Assembly (NCBI GenBank): GCA_007751255.1
Contig: CP036296.1
Location: forward strand, 4,960,001 to 5,024,000
DNA: 64,000 nt
Source: Engelhardtia mirabilis
GTDB taxonomy: Bacteria > Planctomycetota > UBA1135 > GCA-002686595
Reading direction: 5' to 3'
Shown here: positions 24,203 through 33,131 of the stretch, piece after piece
Layout of the letters: each line of letters starts with the position of its first letter
How positions within the stretch are numbered: the stretch's first letter is position 1
Notes under the pieces: generated by a model
What the model was told of the DNA's origin: nothing
Seen by the model: only the letters and a program-made list of their open reading frames with translations
Databases searched by the model: none
Made by a program: the position numbers and the translations under genes

Positions 24203-26286
24203 TCGCGCTCGCGCGCCTACGGCTCGCGTGGGCAGCACTGGCCCTGCTGGCGGCACTGGTCGCCCCGGCGCAGGCCGACCTGGTGATCAGCGGCAGCGCC
24301 CGCTACGTGGACCGCGAGTTCAGCTTCGACAGCGGCTTCACGGGCGTCGAACCCGAACTACCCGTGCGCTTCGCCACGGTGCGCGTGATCGAGGCCGCGA
24401 GCGGCGCGATCCTCGCCGTGAGCGCGACCGACGCCAGTGGTGACTTCTCGATTCCGATCGTCGGTTCGGGCCAGATGGACGTGATCGTGCGTGTGGTCGC
24501 GCGCTCGGAGGCCTTCGGCGCGGCGGTGCGCGTGACGAACGTCGCCAACCAGGTCTACTCCATGGCCACGCCGACCTTCGCCGGTTGGGACCTCTCCACC
24601 GACCTGGACATCGGCACCCTGGTGTCGCCCAAGGTCTTCGCCGCGGGCCGCTTCGGTAACCCGTTCAACCTCCTGGATCAGTTCGTCGTCGGCGTCGGCG
24701 CGGCCCAGGCCATCGGCGCGCCGTCGATCCCACAGGACCTGCAGATGACCTGGCCCGCGGGGCCGGTGTCCTTCTCCAGCGGGACCGAATCGTCGATCGC
24801 CGCCGACGACGGCTACGACGATCTGGTGGCGCTGCACGAGCTCGCCCACCTGCTCTACCACCTGTTCGTGGACGAGGACCAGCAGGGCGGGTCGCACTCC
24901 TTCGGCGAGTCCGACCAGGATCCGCGCTTGTCCTTCACGGAGGGCTGGGCCACGGCCTTCGCGGCCTTGGCCCGCGACTTGGCCGGCTTCGACGACTCCG
25001 GCTTCTACCTGGACGCTTCAGGGACGGGCGCCACTGGGCCCGCGTCGATCCAACTGCGCCTGCGCCTCGAGGACGGCTCGCCCTTCATCGGCAGCACCGA
25101 GGGCGAGGCCAACGAGGGCGCGGTGGCCTGCACCCTGTGGGACCTGGTGGATGGCGCCGAGACTCGGGGCCCGGTGCCCGGCGGCGACGACGATCCCGTG
25201 GACGGCTCCTTCGAGTTCGAGGGCGGGCTCGACGGGGCGCAACTGTTGTGGCGCGCCCTGGAGGGAACCGTGGCCGCGGCCCAGGACGCCACCGTGCTCG
25301 ACCTGTGGCACGGTCTGTTCGCGCCGAGCGATCCGGGCCACGGTGCGGAGTTGGTGGAGGTCGTCACGGCCTGGAAGCTGGGCTTCGCTGCAGACGCGGC
25401 CGAGCCCGATGACGGCCTGGCTGCGGCGCGGCTGCTGGACGTCGGCGGCGGCTGGAGCGTCACGCGCACCCTCTATCGTCCGCCGCCCGGCGCCTACGCC
25501 CCGGGCGACGGCGACGGGGACTTCCACCGCTTCACCCTCAGCCAGGGCCAGGGCTTCGAGGTCTCGACGCGCTACCCGGGCGGCAACCCCGACGCGGGCA
25601 CCTTCGTCGACCCCCTCTTGCGGGTGCGCCGACCCGACGGCTCGCTCTTCGGCCAGGACGATGATTCCGGCGTCGGACGCAACGCGCTGGTGGCGGGTAT
25701 CGCGGATGCGGACGGCGAGTGGTACGCGGAGGTCTCGACCCAGCACCCCTTCCGGCGCGCGGGCTCCTACGAGGTGCGCGTCGACCTGGCCGGCAGCGAC
25801 TGCAACGGCAACGGCATCCCCGACGAGCAGGACGTCCTCGCGGGGACCTCCCTGGACTTGGACGGGGACGGCGGGCCGGACGAGTGCCAGCCCCTGTCGG
25901 CCGACCTGGGCAGCCTGCCGCTGCTCTTCGGCGGCACCCAGACCCTGTCCCTCGACGCGGGGGCAGCCCATGCGGGGCAGCTCTACTGGATCCTGGGTAG
26001 CACCACCGGCACCCGGCCGGGCATCGCCGTGGACGGCGTGCTGCTACCGCTCAACGTCGACGCCTACACCGGCTTCACCCTCGCCAATCCCGGCTTCGCG
26101 CCCCTGATCGGGGGACTGGGCAGCCTCGACGCCGAAGGAAAGGGAACCGCGCAGTTCGCCCTGCCGTCCGGAGTTTCCCTGAGCCTCGTCGGCACCGTCG
26201 TGAACCACGCGTTCTTCGTGGTCGGCGGCTCGCAATCGCTGGTCTTCGCCAGCAACCCCATCCCGATCACCTTCACGCTCTTCTGA
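24199..26286 (+). CDS. Secreted zinc metallopeptidase-like protein with shared C-terminal module
   Basis: 695 residues from a GTG start that overlaps the previous stop. Signal peptide 1-27, a beta-sandwich domain (about 30-120, carboxypeptidase-regulatory-like), then a gluzincin-like centre with H-E-L-A-H (213-217) and F-T-E-G-W-A-T-A-F (about 245-253) as the third ligand. A pre-peptidase C-terminal-like domain follows (about 410-530, G-D-G-D-F-H-R-F-T). Next is a Cys/Asn/Asp motif (D-C-N-G-N-G-I-P-D, and D-L-D-G-D-G-G-P-D-E-C), then the shared beta module (about 567-695) with G-G-T-Q-T-L-S-L-D-A-G and L-P-L-N-V-D-A-Y-T. Peptidase activity is likely but untested. Confidence 0.85.
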   Translation: MIALARLRLAWAALALLAALVAPAQADLVISGSARYVDREFSFDSGFTGVEPELPVRFATVRVIEAASGAILAVSATDASGDFSIPIVGSGQMDVIVRVVARSEAFGAAVRVTNVANQVYSMATPTFAGWDLSTDLDIGTLVSPKVFAAGRFGNPFNLLDQFVVGVGAAQAIGAPSIPQDLQMTWPAGPVSFSSGTESSIAADDGYDDLVALHELAHLLYHLFVDEDQQGGSHSFGESDQDPRLSFTEGWATAFAALARDLAGFDDSGFYLDASGTGATGPASIQLRLRLEDGSPFIGSTEGEANEGAVACTLWDLVDGAETRGPVPGGDDDPVDGSFEFEGGLDGAQLLWRALEGTVAAAQDATVLDLWHGLFAPSDPGHGAELVEVVTAWKLGFAADAAEPDDGLAAARLLDVGGGWSVTRTLYRPPPGAYAPGDGDGDFHRFTLSQGQGFEVSTRYPGGNPDAGTFVDPLLRVRRPDGSLFGQDDDSGVGRNALVAGIADADGEWYAEVSTQHPFRRAGSYEVRVDLAGSDCNGNGIPDEQDVLAGTSLDLDGDGGPDECQPLSADLGSLPLLFGGTQTLSLDAGAAHAGQLYWILGSTTGTRPGIAVDGVLLPLNVDAYTGFTLANPGFAPLIGGLGSLDAEGKGTAQFALPSGVSLSLVGTVVNHAFFVVGGSQSLVFASNPIPITFTLF

Positions 26287-26358
26287 GCGCGTCGGAGGTC
26301 GCCCGTCGCCTCCCCACGCTCGCCGTCCCACGGCGGGTGGGCGTCCCGTTCCCCACCC

Positions 26359-28119
26359 ATGACGATCCGCCCCCTCATCGTCGGCGCTGCTGCGCTCGTC
26401 GCTCTCCCCGCGTACGCCGTCCAGGACACCGCCCCCGCGGCCATCGACCTGTGGCGCGCGGATCCCGACGAGACCTCGCCCGCGGCCCTCGCCGCCCTGG
26501 CAGAGGACTCGACGGTGCTGCGCTGGCGACCGATCGAGCTGATCGGGGCAGAGGCCCTTGTGCCGGTGAGCAACGCCCGGATAGCGCTCGAGTTGTTCGA
26601 TGGCCGTCGCGTGGAGGTCGACCTGGAGCGGCGTGCCCAACCGCGTCCCGGTTCGGCGAGTTTCCTTGGCGCGATCGGCGCGGCCGGCGACCACCTGGCC
26701 CTGGCGCTCGTCGACGGCGCGGCCGAGGGCACCCTGTGGCTGGACGAGCACCTGTTCGCCGTGACCAACCTGCCCGATGGCCAGGCGGTGCTGGTCGAGC
26801 GCACGTTGACCGCTCCGGGCACCTGCGCCCTGGGACCGGAGCACCACGTGGATACGCTGCCCACACAGGGCGCCGCGCGCCGCCTGCGCCGGGCCGAGGA
26901 CCCCTCAACGGATCCCGGCGGTCCGCTGACCGACACCCCCGACTTCAACTTCGTCGACGTGGTCACGGCCTACACCCCCGAAGCCCGTCAGGCCCAGGGC
27001 GGCACGGCGCAGATCCTGGCCCTGATCGACCTGGCCGTGCTCGAGACCAACGTCGCCTACGACAACTGCGGAGCCGACCTGGTCCTGCGCCTGGCCTACT
27101 CGGGCGAGGTCGTCTACACCGAGAGCGGCTCGATGAGCACCGACCTCTCGCGCTTGCGGTCGAAGACCGACGGCTACATGGACGAGGTCCACTCCTGGCG
27201 CGACGTCTACGGCGGCGACGCCGTGGCCCTGATCGTCAGCGGCGGCGGCGCCTGCGGCGTGGCCTACCTGATGACGAACGTCTCGCCCGGCTTCCAGTCC
27301 TCGGCCTTCAGCGTGACCGCGCGCGGCTGCGCGACGGGCTACTACTCCTACGGCCACGAGCTGGGCCACAACTTCGGCTGCGCCCACGACCGCGACAACG
27401 CGGGCAGCTCGTCCCATTCGTTCGGCTACGGGTACCGCACGCCGAACAACCTGTACCGCACGGTCATGGCCTACTCGCCGGGCTCGCGCAAGCCGATCTT
27501 CTCGAGCCCCGACCACTTCTGGAACGGCTACGTGATGGGCGCCGCGGGCACCGAGGACAACGCCCAGGCCCTGACCCTGAACGCCCCCACCGTCGCCGCT
27601 TGGCGCGACGCCGTGATCGAGGTCGCCGACTGCAACAGCAACGGCATCCCCGACGGGATCGAGATCGCCGACGGCCTGGTCGCCGACATCGACGGCAACG
27701 AGATCCCCGACACCTGCCAGAGCCTGACGGTCGACAAGCTGGAGCTGAGCCTGGTCCTGGGCGGCACCCAGACGCTCAGCTTCGACGCCGGTCCCGCCCG
27801 GGCGGGCGACATCTACTTCGTGCTCGGCTCCCTGGCCGGCACCGACGTCGGCTTCCCCCTGGGATTGGTCACGGTCCCCTTGAACCAGGACGTCTACTTC
27901 GACCTGACCCTGGCCTCACCAACCGGAACCCTGGTCCAAGGCGGCGCCGGCGTCCTCGACGGACTCGGCCGAGCCACCGCCGCCTTCGTCCTGCCCCCCG
28001 GCGTGGGCCAGTTCCAACTGACCCTGACTCCGGTCAACCACGCCTTCGTCGTGGTCAACGACCAACTCGTGCCCGACCTGGCCAGCAACCCGGCTCCGGC
28101 GCAGTTCATCGTGTTCTGA
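26359..28119 (+). CDS. Secreted reprolysin-like zinc metalloprotease with shared C-terminal module
   Basis: 586 residues. After a short signal (MTIRPLIVGAAALVALPAYA) comes a propeptide-like beta region (to about 185), then a metzincin catalytic domain with H-E-L-G-H-N-F-G-C-A-H-D (333-344), the full HExxHxxGxxH zinc motif, and a Met-turn M-A-Y-S near 370. This is the M12B/reprolysin (ADAM-like) arrangement. Then D-C-N-S-N-G-I-P-D and D-I-D-G-N-E-I-P-D-T-C precede the shared beta module (about 455-586), which has G-G-T-Q-T-L-S-F-D-A-G and V-P-L-N-Q-D-V-Y. It follows the neighbouring metallopeptidase gene by 72 bp on the same strand, so the three genes 23633-28119 probably form one operon. Confidence 0.93.
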   Translation: MTIRPLIVGAAALVALPAYAVQDTAPAAIDLWRADPDETSPAALAALAEDSTVLRWRPIELIGAEALVPVSNARIALELFDGRRVEVDLERRAQPRPGSASFLGAIGAAGDHLALALVDGAAEGTLWLDEHLFAVTNLPDGQAVLVERTLTAPGTCALGPEHHVDTLPTQGAARRLRRAEDPSTDPGGPLTDTPDFNFVDVVTAYTPEARQAQGGTAQILALIDLAVLETNVAYDNCGADLVLRLAYSGEVVYTESGSMSTDLSRLRSKTDGYMDEVHSWRDVYGGDAVALIVSGGGACGVAYLMTNVSPGFQSSAFSVTARGCATGYYSYGHELGHNFGCAHDRDNAGSSSHSFGYGYRTPNNLYRTVMAYSPGSRKPIFSSPDHFWNGYVMGAAGTEDNAQALTLNAPTVAAWRDAVIEVADCNSNGIPDGIEIADGLVADIDGNEIPDTCQSLTVDKLELSLVLGGTQTLSFDAGPARAGDIYFVLGSLAGTDVGFPLGLVTVPLNQDVYFDLTLASPTGTLVQGGAGVLDGLGRATAAFVLPPGVGQFQLTLTPVNHAFVVVNDQLVPDLASNPAPAQFIVF

Positions 28120-28207
28120 GCGGCGCGGGATTCCGAACTTCGCGGCGTCTCGAGTTGCGCGCCAAGCACTGGGCTCGCGGAGCGTCAGAATCCCGGGGGC
28201 AGGCCTG

Positions 28208-28234
28208 CTTCGCGAACTCACCTGAATCGCGAAG
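28208..28234. terminator. Hairpin between convergent genes
   Basis: CTTCGCGA (28208-28215) pairs perfectly with TCGCGAAG (28227-28234) around an 11-nt loop, in the 216-bp gap between the rightward protease gene and the leftward FG-GAP gene. No U-tract follows. A smaller GTGTC/GACAC pair lies near 28307-28320. The rest of the gap is less GC-rich than the genes and holds no reading frame I would accept. Confidence 0.4.
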
Positions 28235-28335
28235 TGCGCTGATCGACAAGGTCCGTCGAGCGGCGAACTCTGCCGATTCGCGGGCTTCGCTCGCCCCGCG
28301 TCGGAGTGTCCTGCGACACGGGGCGGTCACAGCAC

Positions 28336-31300
28336 TCAGCCCTCGTAGGCGCCGCGGTCGACCACGGCGCCAAGGGTTCCGGCGACGCCGGTGTCGGGGG
28401 CCAGGGGGTCGTTGACCACGCGCGGGTTGCCGCCCAGGTCCAGGGGCAGGGGCTCGGACTTGTCACCGTCGCCGTCCACGTCGAACACGTCCGTGGGGAC
28501 GATGATGCTGTTGCCCGAGTCGCGGGCGGGCGAGCCGGGGGCCAGGCGTAGGTTGTCGTCGGCGTTGCCGGCGATGCCGTCGAGGCCGTCGATGTCGACG
28601 AACAGCGGGTTGTTGCCGTCGCTCGAGATGCCGAACAGGGAGCCGTTCCAGCCTTCGATCGTCGTCCACTGGATGTTGGGCAGGCCGCCGGCGGACTGCA
28701 TCTGCTCCGCCTGTCCGCCGACGCCGCCGGCGCCGCGGTTGCCCCACAGGATCGAGTTCCGCAGGGCGACCGAGGAGCCGAAGGTCGAGAACACGCCGCC
28801 GCCGGTGGTCTGGGAGCGGTTGTGGACGACGGTCGAGCCCACCAGGTTGATCGAGGCGACTTCCGCGTAGGCGGCGGCGCCGCCCTCCGCGCTGTTGTTC
28901 CCGATCAGCAGGCAGTCGATCAGCAGGGGCCCGGCCGACGCGATCCCGGTGGCGAAGATCCCGCCGCCGAACTGGGCGTTGTTCTGCCGGAAGACGCAGT
29001 CCTGGAAGGTCGGCTTCGCGCCCACGTCGCTGTAGACGCCGCCGCCGCGGATCGCCACGTTGGCCACGAACTCGCAGTCGATGAAGCGGGTGTCCCGCAG
29101 GGTGTAGGCCCCGCCGCCGTGGTGGCCGCCGAAGTTGGACTCGAACACGCAGTGGCGGATGGTCGGCGCGCCCTCGCTGTAGAGGCCGCCGCCGCGACAG
29201 CTCGAGAAGTACACCGCGAAGACGTCGCAGCCGAGCACCTCGACCGCGTTGCCGCCACTGATCCGGAAGCCATCCAGGACCGCCGTCGGTCCGGCGTTCG
29301 TGCCGGCCCCGACCACGTTCCAGGAGTTGTCCAGGATTCCTCCGCCGGGGGCGAAGTCGTCGAACAGCACGTCGCCCGAGAGGGTCGGCGCGAAGTTCAC
29401 CCAGTCGCGCTGGGAGAGGCTGGTCTCGCCGCCGACGAAGCCGCCGTACACGCCGACGGTGTCGCGCAGAAGGAAGCTCGCGCCGTGGTTCTGGTCGTTG
29501 GGCCAGGGCGTGTAGGTGCCCACCGCGACCCACACCTGCGAATACTCGGGCGCCAGGCTCATGGCTGCGCGCAGGTCGGTGTAGGCGTTGGCCCACGAGG
29601 TTCCGTTCTTCGCTCCCGTCGCCGAGGCGTCGACGTAGACCACCGACTGGCACACGTCGAGGATGCCATCCAGGTCGACGTCGGCTCCCGCGACCAGCAA
29701 CTCACACTCGTCGGGCAGGCCGTTCTGGTTGCAGTCGATCGAGGTGCCGTCGGCGATGTCGCAGGCATCGAGCTGCCCGTTGCCGTTGCAGTCCCCCAGA
29801 CCGCCGACCGCCACGCAGGTGTCGGTCTCGAAACCCAGGGGCACCGCGTTGCTGACGGCAGTGGTCGGGAAGCCCGGCGTGCCCATGTCGAGGGTCGCCC
29901 AGGCGTAGTTCAACTTGACGCCGACCAGGGACGGCGAGGTGCCCGCGGGCAGGAAGATCGAGGCCTGGGCGTGGGTGCCGGCGCCGAAGAAGCCGAAGAA
30001 GCCGCCCAGCTCGGGCGCCTGGCTGAGGGTGTAGTTGGTGTAGCCGTCGAAGTTGATCGGCAGCACACCTGCGGGCGTCGGCAGCCCGGGCGAGGTGCCG
30101 CTGGCCGTTCCAAGCAGCACGTACAGGTGCCCGATCAAGCTCGGCGTGCCCTGCAGGTCGAAGTGGACCGTCCCGCCGTCGTTGACCGAGAGGCTATGGC
30201 GGTCCGCGGTCAGCCGCAGTTCCTTGGACGAGACGACCTTGGCCAGGCCGTAGCCCTCGCCACCGTCCCGCGGCTGACCGACCACCAGGTCGAGCTCCCC
30301 GTCGCCGTTCACGTCGCCGCTGGCCAGGGCCACGCCGGTCAGGGAGCCGGCGCCTCCGCCCTGGGCGAAGAGCTCGGTGCCGTCGATCCCCGAGAGCACG
30401 CGCGCCGCGCCCCCATTGGTGACGTTGCCCGTGCGCGGCGCGCCGACGCCCACGTCCGCGATCCCGTCGCCGCCCATGTCGCCCAGGTTGCGGGCGCGGT
30501 ATCCGAAGCGGTCCAGGGCCGTCGTGCCTTGCACCACCCAGAGAGTCGGCGTGCCCGCGGGCGAGCCGCCCTGGGCGCTCTGACGCAGCCAATCGCCGGA
30601 ATAGAGCTGCACGCGGCCACAGTCCTCGCCGGCCACGCCGTCGAACCATGGCGATCCCACGGCCAGCTCGTCCAGCCCGTCGCCGTCGACGCTCGGGATA
30701 CGCGCCAGAGACGTGCCCAAGCCTGCGCCGGCCTGGCTGCCCTCGATGCGGTAGAGCAGGGTTCCGGTGGAGCCGGAGTAGATGTCGATCGCGCCCGCGT
30801 CCGGGAGCAAGCCGCCCAGGGCGTCGAAGGCCGGCGAGCCCACGGCGAACTCCTCGGAGCCGTCGCCGGTCAGGTCACCCAGGCCGGCGATGGACGTGCC
30901 GAAGCTGCCGGGCCCCGAGACCACCAGCAGCACCTCGCTCGCGCTCGGTGCCTCGGCGATGGCCGTCGAGCGCAACCACGCGCCGGAGAAGCCCACCGCC
31001 GCCTGGGTTCCCGGCGTGCTCGCCACCAGGTCGTCGCGCCCGTCGCCGTCCAGGTCCGCCAGGGCCAGGACCGCGCCCAGCCGCTCGCCGGGCAGGCCCA
31101 CGTACTGGTGCAGCTCGAGTCCGTCGAGGCCGGAGTAGACGAAGACCGAGCCCGACTCCGCGCCGTTGTCGTCGTCGCGCGGAGCCCCCACCGCGAGGTC
31201 GGCGATGCCGTCGTCGTTGATGTCGGGCACCACCGCCAGCGCCTCGCCGAAGCGGTCGCTCAGCCCGTCCGCGAGGGTCGGACCGTCGATGCGGTAGTAG

Positions 31301-31566
31301 GGCGCGCCGGTCGCTCCGTCGTAGACCTGGACGTAGCCCACGGTGCCGGTGATCGGCCGCGGCGCGGCCACCACGACCTCCGCCCGGCCGTCGCCGTTGA
31401 GGTCGCCGAGCACGGCCACGGAACTGCCGGCGTGGTCGAGCAGCGCCTTGCCGCGGAAGGTGAACAGGTGCTGTTGCACCAGGTCCTGGCCCAGCCCCGC
31501 TTGGGGCGCAGCCAGGATCAAGCCGGCGACGAGGGTCGATCGGATGGGGAGGATCATTGCAATCAC
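28336..31566 (-). CDS. Very large secreted FG-GAP / beta-helix protein with internal shared module
   Basis: 1076 residues. Signal peptide (about 1-26), then FG-GAP repeats (integrin-alpha-like beta-propeller blades such as L-G-D-L-N-G-D-G-R-A-E, D-I-N-D-D-G-I-A-D) up to about residue 445. The shared beta module lies internally (about 450-577, with L-P-I-N-F-D-G-Y-T). It is followed by Cys/Asn motifs (D-C-N-G-N-G-Q-L-D, D-C-N-Q-N-G-L-P-D-E-C), then a right-handed parallel beta-helix (from about 640) starting V-Y-V-D-A-S-A-T-G and rich in short G-G-G turns. Such proteins are calcium-stabilised adhesins or surface scaffolds. Two Met codons (31566 and 31557) are possible starts. The esterase-like gene precedes it on the same strand with a 4-bp gap. 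Confidence 0.88.
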   Translation of the reverse strand: MIAMILPIRSTLVAGLILAAPQAGLGQDLVQQHLFTFRGKALLDHAGSSVAVLGDLNGDGRAEVVVAAPRPITGTVGYVQVYDGATGAPYYRIDGPTLADGLSDRFGEALAVVPDINDDGIADLAVGAPRDDDNGAESGSVFVYSGLDGLELHQYVGLPGERLGAVLALADLDGDGRDDLVASTPGTQAAVGFSGAWLRSTAIAEAPSASEVLLVVSGPGSFGTSIAGLGDLTGDGSEEFAVGSPAFDALGGLLPDAGAIDIYSGSTGTLLYRIEGSQAGAGLGTSLARIPSVDGDGLDELAVGSPWFDGVAGEDCGRVQLYSGDWLRQSAQGGSPAGTPTLWVVQGTTALDRFGYRARNLGDMGGDGIADVGVGAPRTGNVTNGGAARVLSGIDGTELFAQGGGAGSLTGVALASGDVNGDGELDLVVGQPRDGGEGYGLAKVVSSKELRLTADRHSLSVNDGGTVHFDLQGTPSLIGHLYVLLGTASGTSPGLPTPAGVLPINFDGYTNYTLSQAPELGGFFGFFGAGTHAQASIFLPAGTSPSLVGVKLNYAWATLDMGTPGFPTTAVSNAVPLGFETDTCVAVGGLGDCNGNGQLDACDIADGTSIDCNQNGLPDECELLVAGADVDLDGILDVCQSVVYVDASATGAKNGTSWANAYTDLRAAMSLAPEYSQVWVAVGTYTPWPNDQNHGASFLLRDTVGVYGGFVGGETSLSQRDWVNFAPTLSGDVLFDDFAPGGGILDNSWNVVGAGTNAGPTAVLDGFRISGGNAVEVLGCDVFAVYFSSCRGGGLYSEGAPTIRHCVFESNFGGHHGGGAYTLRDTRFIDCEFVANVAIRGGGVYSDVGAKPTFQDCVFRQNNAQFGGGIFATGIASAGPLLIDCLLIGNNSAEGGAAAYAEVASINLVGSTVVHNRSQTTGGGVFSTFGSSVALRNSILWGNRGAGGVGGQAEQMQSAGGLPNIQWTTIEGWNGSLFGISSDGNNPLFVDIDGLDGIAGNADDNLRLAPGSPARDSGNSIIVPTDVFDVDGDGDKSEPLPLDLGGNPRVVNDPLAPDTGVAGTLGAVVDRGAYEG

Positions 31567-31570
31567 CGGC

Positions 31571-32926
31571 TCAGAAGTAGACGTGGCTGGAAACGTTGCT
31601 CATCACGCAGTTCCCGAAGTCGACCACGTGGAAGAGCGCGGTCTGGCCCACCGAGGAGGCGTCGACCGGGAAGGTCCAGGTGCCGACCCCGGCCGGCGAA
31701 GCCGGCGCGGTTCCGAGCAGGGTGAAGTCGGTGATCTGACCCTCGAGGTTCGGGCAACCGGGCATCGGGAAGGTGCCCGCGGTGGTGCCGGTGTAGTAGG
31801 CCAGGGTGGCGCCGGCCTTCGCGCCGAAGACCGTCAGGGAGATGTCCCCGCCGGTGCTGCCGACCATGCCGGTCGGGGGCACCAGCCACAGGCCATCGAA
31901 GTCCGCCGCCAGGCGCTTGACGGCCCAGGCCACGATGGCGCCCGTGGCGTCGGGCATGGACGAGATGTCGATCGAGCTCGAGCGCTGCCCGAACTCGCGA
32001 TCGCCGGTCAGCTCGACGAAGTCCTCGATGGCCTCCAGCATCACGTCGCCGAACAGACCGCTGTGGACGTCGGTCACCTGACCGCAGACGTCCGTGTGGG
32101 CTGCCTTGTAGACGACGCACATCGGCGGCGTGCGCTGACGGTCGTAGAGGTGCGGGTTGAGCAGCGACCAATAGGCCGACTCTTCCAGGCGCTGTTCGGG
32201 TGTGCCCTGGTCGAAGGTCTGACCGGGGAAGAAGAACACGCTCATCGTGCTGTCCCAGGGCCCCGCCTGGGTCGAGAAGCACGTCAGCGTCGACGGCCCG
32301 AGGCGCGGGATGTAGTAGTCGGGACGGCTGGACTGCACCAACACGGGATCCGCCGAGCCGGGCACGGCGAAGTCCTCGCGCAGGGCCACCGGGTACATGG
32401 CAATGGTCCCGAAGGAGCGGCTCTGGATGAAGATCTGCTCCGGGTTGATGTTGTATTCGGCCGCGTTGCCGCGCAGCCACTGGATCATCAGCCCCAGACC
32501 GGCCGAGGCCACGTGGTAGTCCTCGGTCGGCCCCACGAGCGGGTAGTTGCAGTCCACGTGCAGGAACCCGAAGTCGTTGGACAGGTTGGTCAGCTCGTCG
32601 GGATTGCCCGTGCCCACGGTGATGTTGTTGGTGTTGCCACCGCGCACCGAAACCATCACCGGCAGCGGCTCGACCGGAAAGCCCAGGGCGGGCAGTCCCT
32701 TCGCGGCCGGATACCACAGGTTCGCCAGGGTCTCCTCGTAGTCGGGGTCCGAAGGCTGGGCGCTTTGGTCGTAGTTGATCTGCGCGTCGTAGTTCTGAGC
32801 CGCGGCGGTGGAGCCGAGGGCGCAGAAGCAGGCACCGACGAGGGCCGCGATCGGGGAGAGGGCGACGAGGGGCCGCAGGAAGCCGCGGAGCTGCTCCGCG
32901 GGCCGGCGCGATTGGTCGTTGAACAT
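31571..32926 (-). CDS. Exported alpha/beta-hydrolase-like protein with variant C-terminal module
   Basis: 451 residues from the ATG at 32926, chosen because it leads to a signal segment (residues about 18-44, ending A-A-A-Q); an upstream ATG would add 26 polar residues. The core has F-I-Q-S-R-S-F-G-T-I, an S-R-S-F-G nucleophile-elbow-like site (Ser in the middle), and surrounding strands as in alpha/beta hydrolases. Acid and His partners are not certain. The last 100 residues (about 355-451) form a beta-rich tail with G-G-D-I-S-L-T-V-F-G-A and T-G-T-T-A-G-T, a divergent form of the shared module. Its stop lies 4 bp before the start of the FG-GAP gene, so the two are co-transcribed. Substrate unknown. 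Confidence 0.75.
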   Translation of the reverse strand: MFNDQSRRPAEQLRGFLRPLVALSPIAALVGACFCALGSTAAAQNYDAQINYDQSAQPSDPDYEETLANLWYPAAKGLPALGFPVEPLPVMVSVRGGNTNNITVGTGNPDELTNLSNDFGFLHVDCNYPLVGPTEDYHVASAGLGLMIQWLRGNAAEYNINPEQIFIQSRSFGTIAMYPVALREDFAVPGSADPVLVQSSRPDYYIPRLGPSTLTCFSTQAGPWDSTMSVFFFPGQTFDQGTPEQRLEESAYWSLLNPHLYDRQRTPPMCVVYKAAHTDVCGQVTDVHSGLFGDVMLEAIEDFVELTGDREFGQRSSSIDISSMPDATGAIVAWAVKRLAADFDGLWLVPPTGMVGSTGGDISLTVFGAKAGATLAYYTGTTAGTFPMPGCPNLEGQITDFTLLGTAPASPAGVGTWTFPVDASSVGQTALFHVVDFGNCVMSNVSSHVYF

Positions 32927-33094
32927 CGCTTTCGAGGTCAGGGGCAATGGGGCTCGGTCTGCGCCCGGATGGAGTCCATCAAAGCTACTTGCTAGGCGGC
33001 GCAAGCGGCCGTTTTCGGAAGGGTTACTCGCAGTGCCAGCCCGGGCCGTCCCCGTCCGAAGGACTCGTCTGCCGAGGGCCCGAGCTCGGTCGCG

Positions 33095-33119
33095 GGGGGA
33101 GGGCCAGCCCCTCCCCCCC
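33095..33119 (-). terminator. G/C hairpin downstream of the M3 peptidase gene
   Basis: GGGGGGAGGG (33095-33104) pairs with CCCTCCCCCC (33110-33119) around a CCAGC loop, 13 bp past the stop of the M3 peptidase gene. No U-tract follows. The rest of the 205-bp gap before the esterase-like gene has no further structure I can support. Confidence 0.45.
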
Positions 33120-33131
33120 CCTCAGCCCGGC

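Noticed and set aside
26337-28415. Second frame covering the reprolysin gene
   Set aside because: Arg/Pro/His-rich shadow of the real gene at 26359-28119, which has HExxHxxGxxH.
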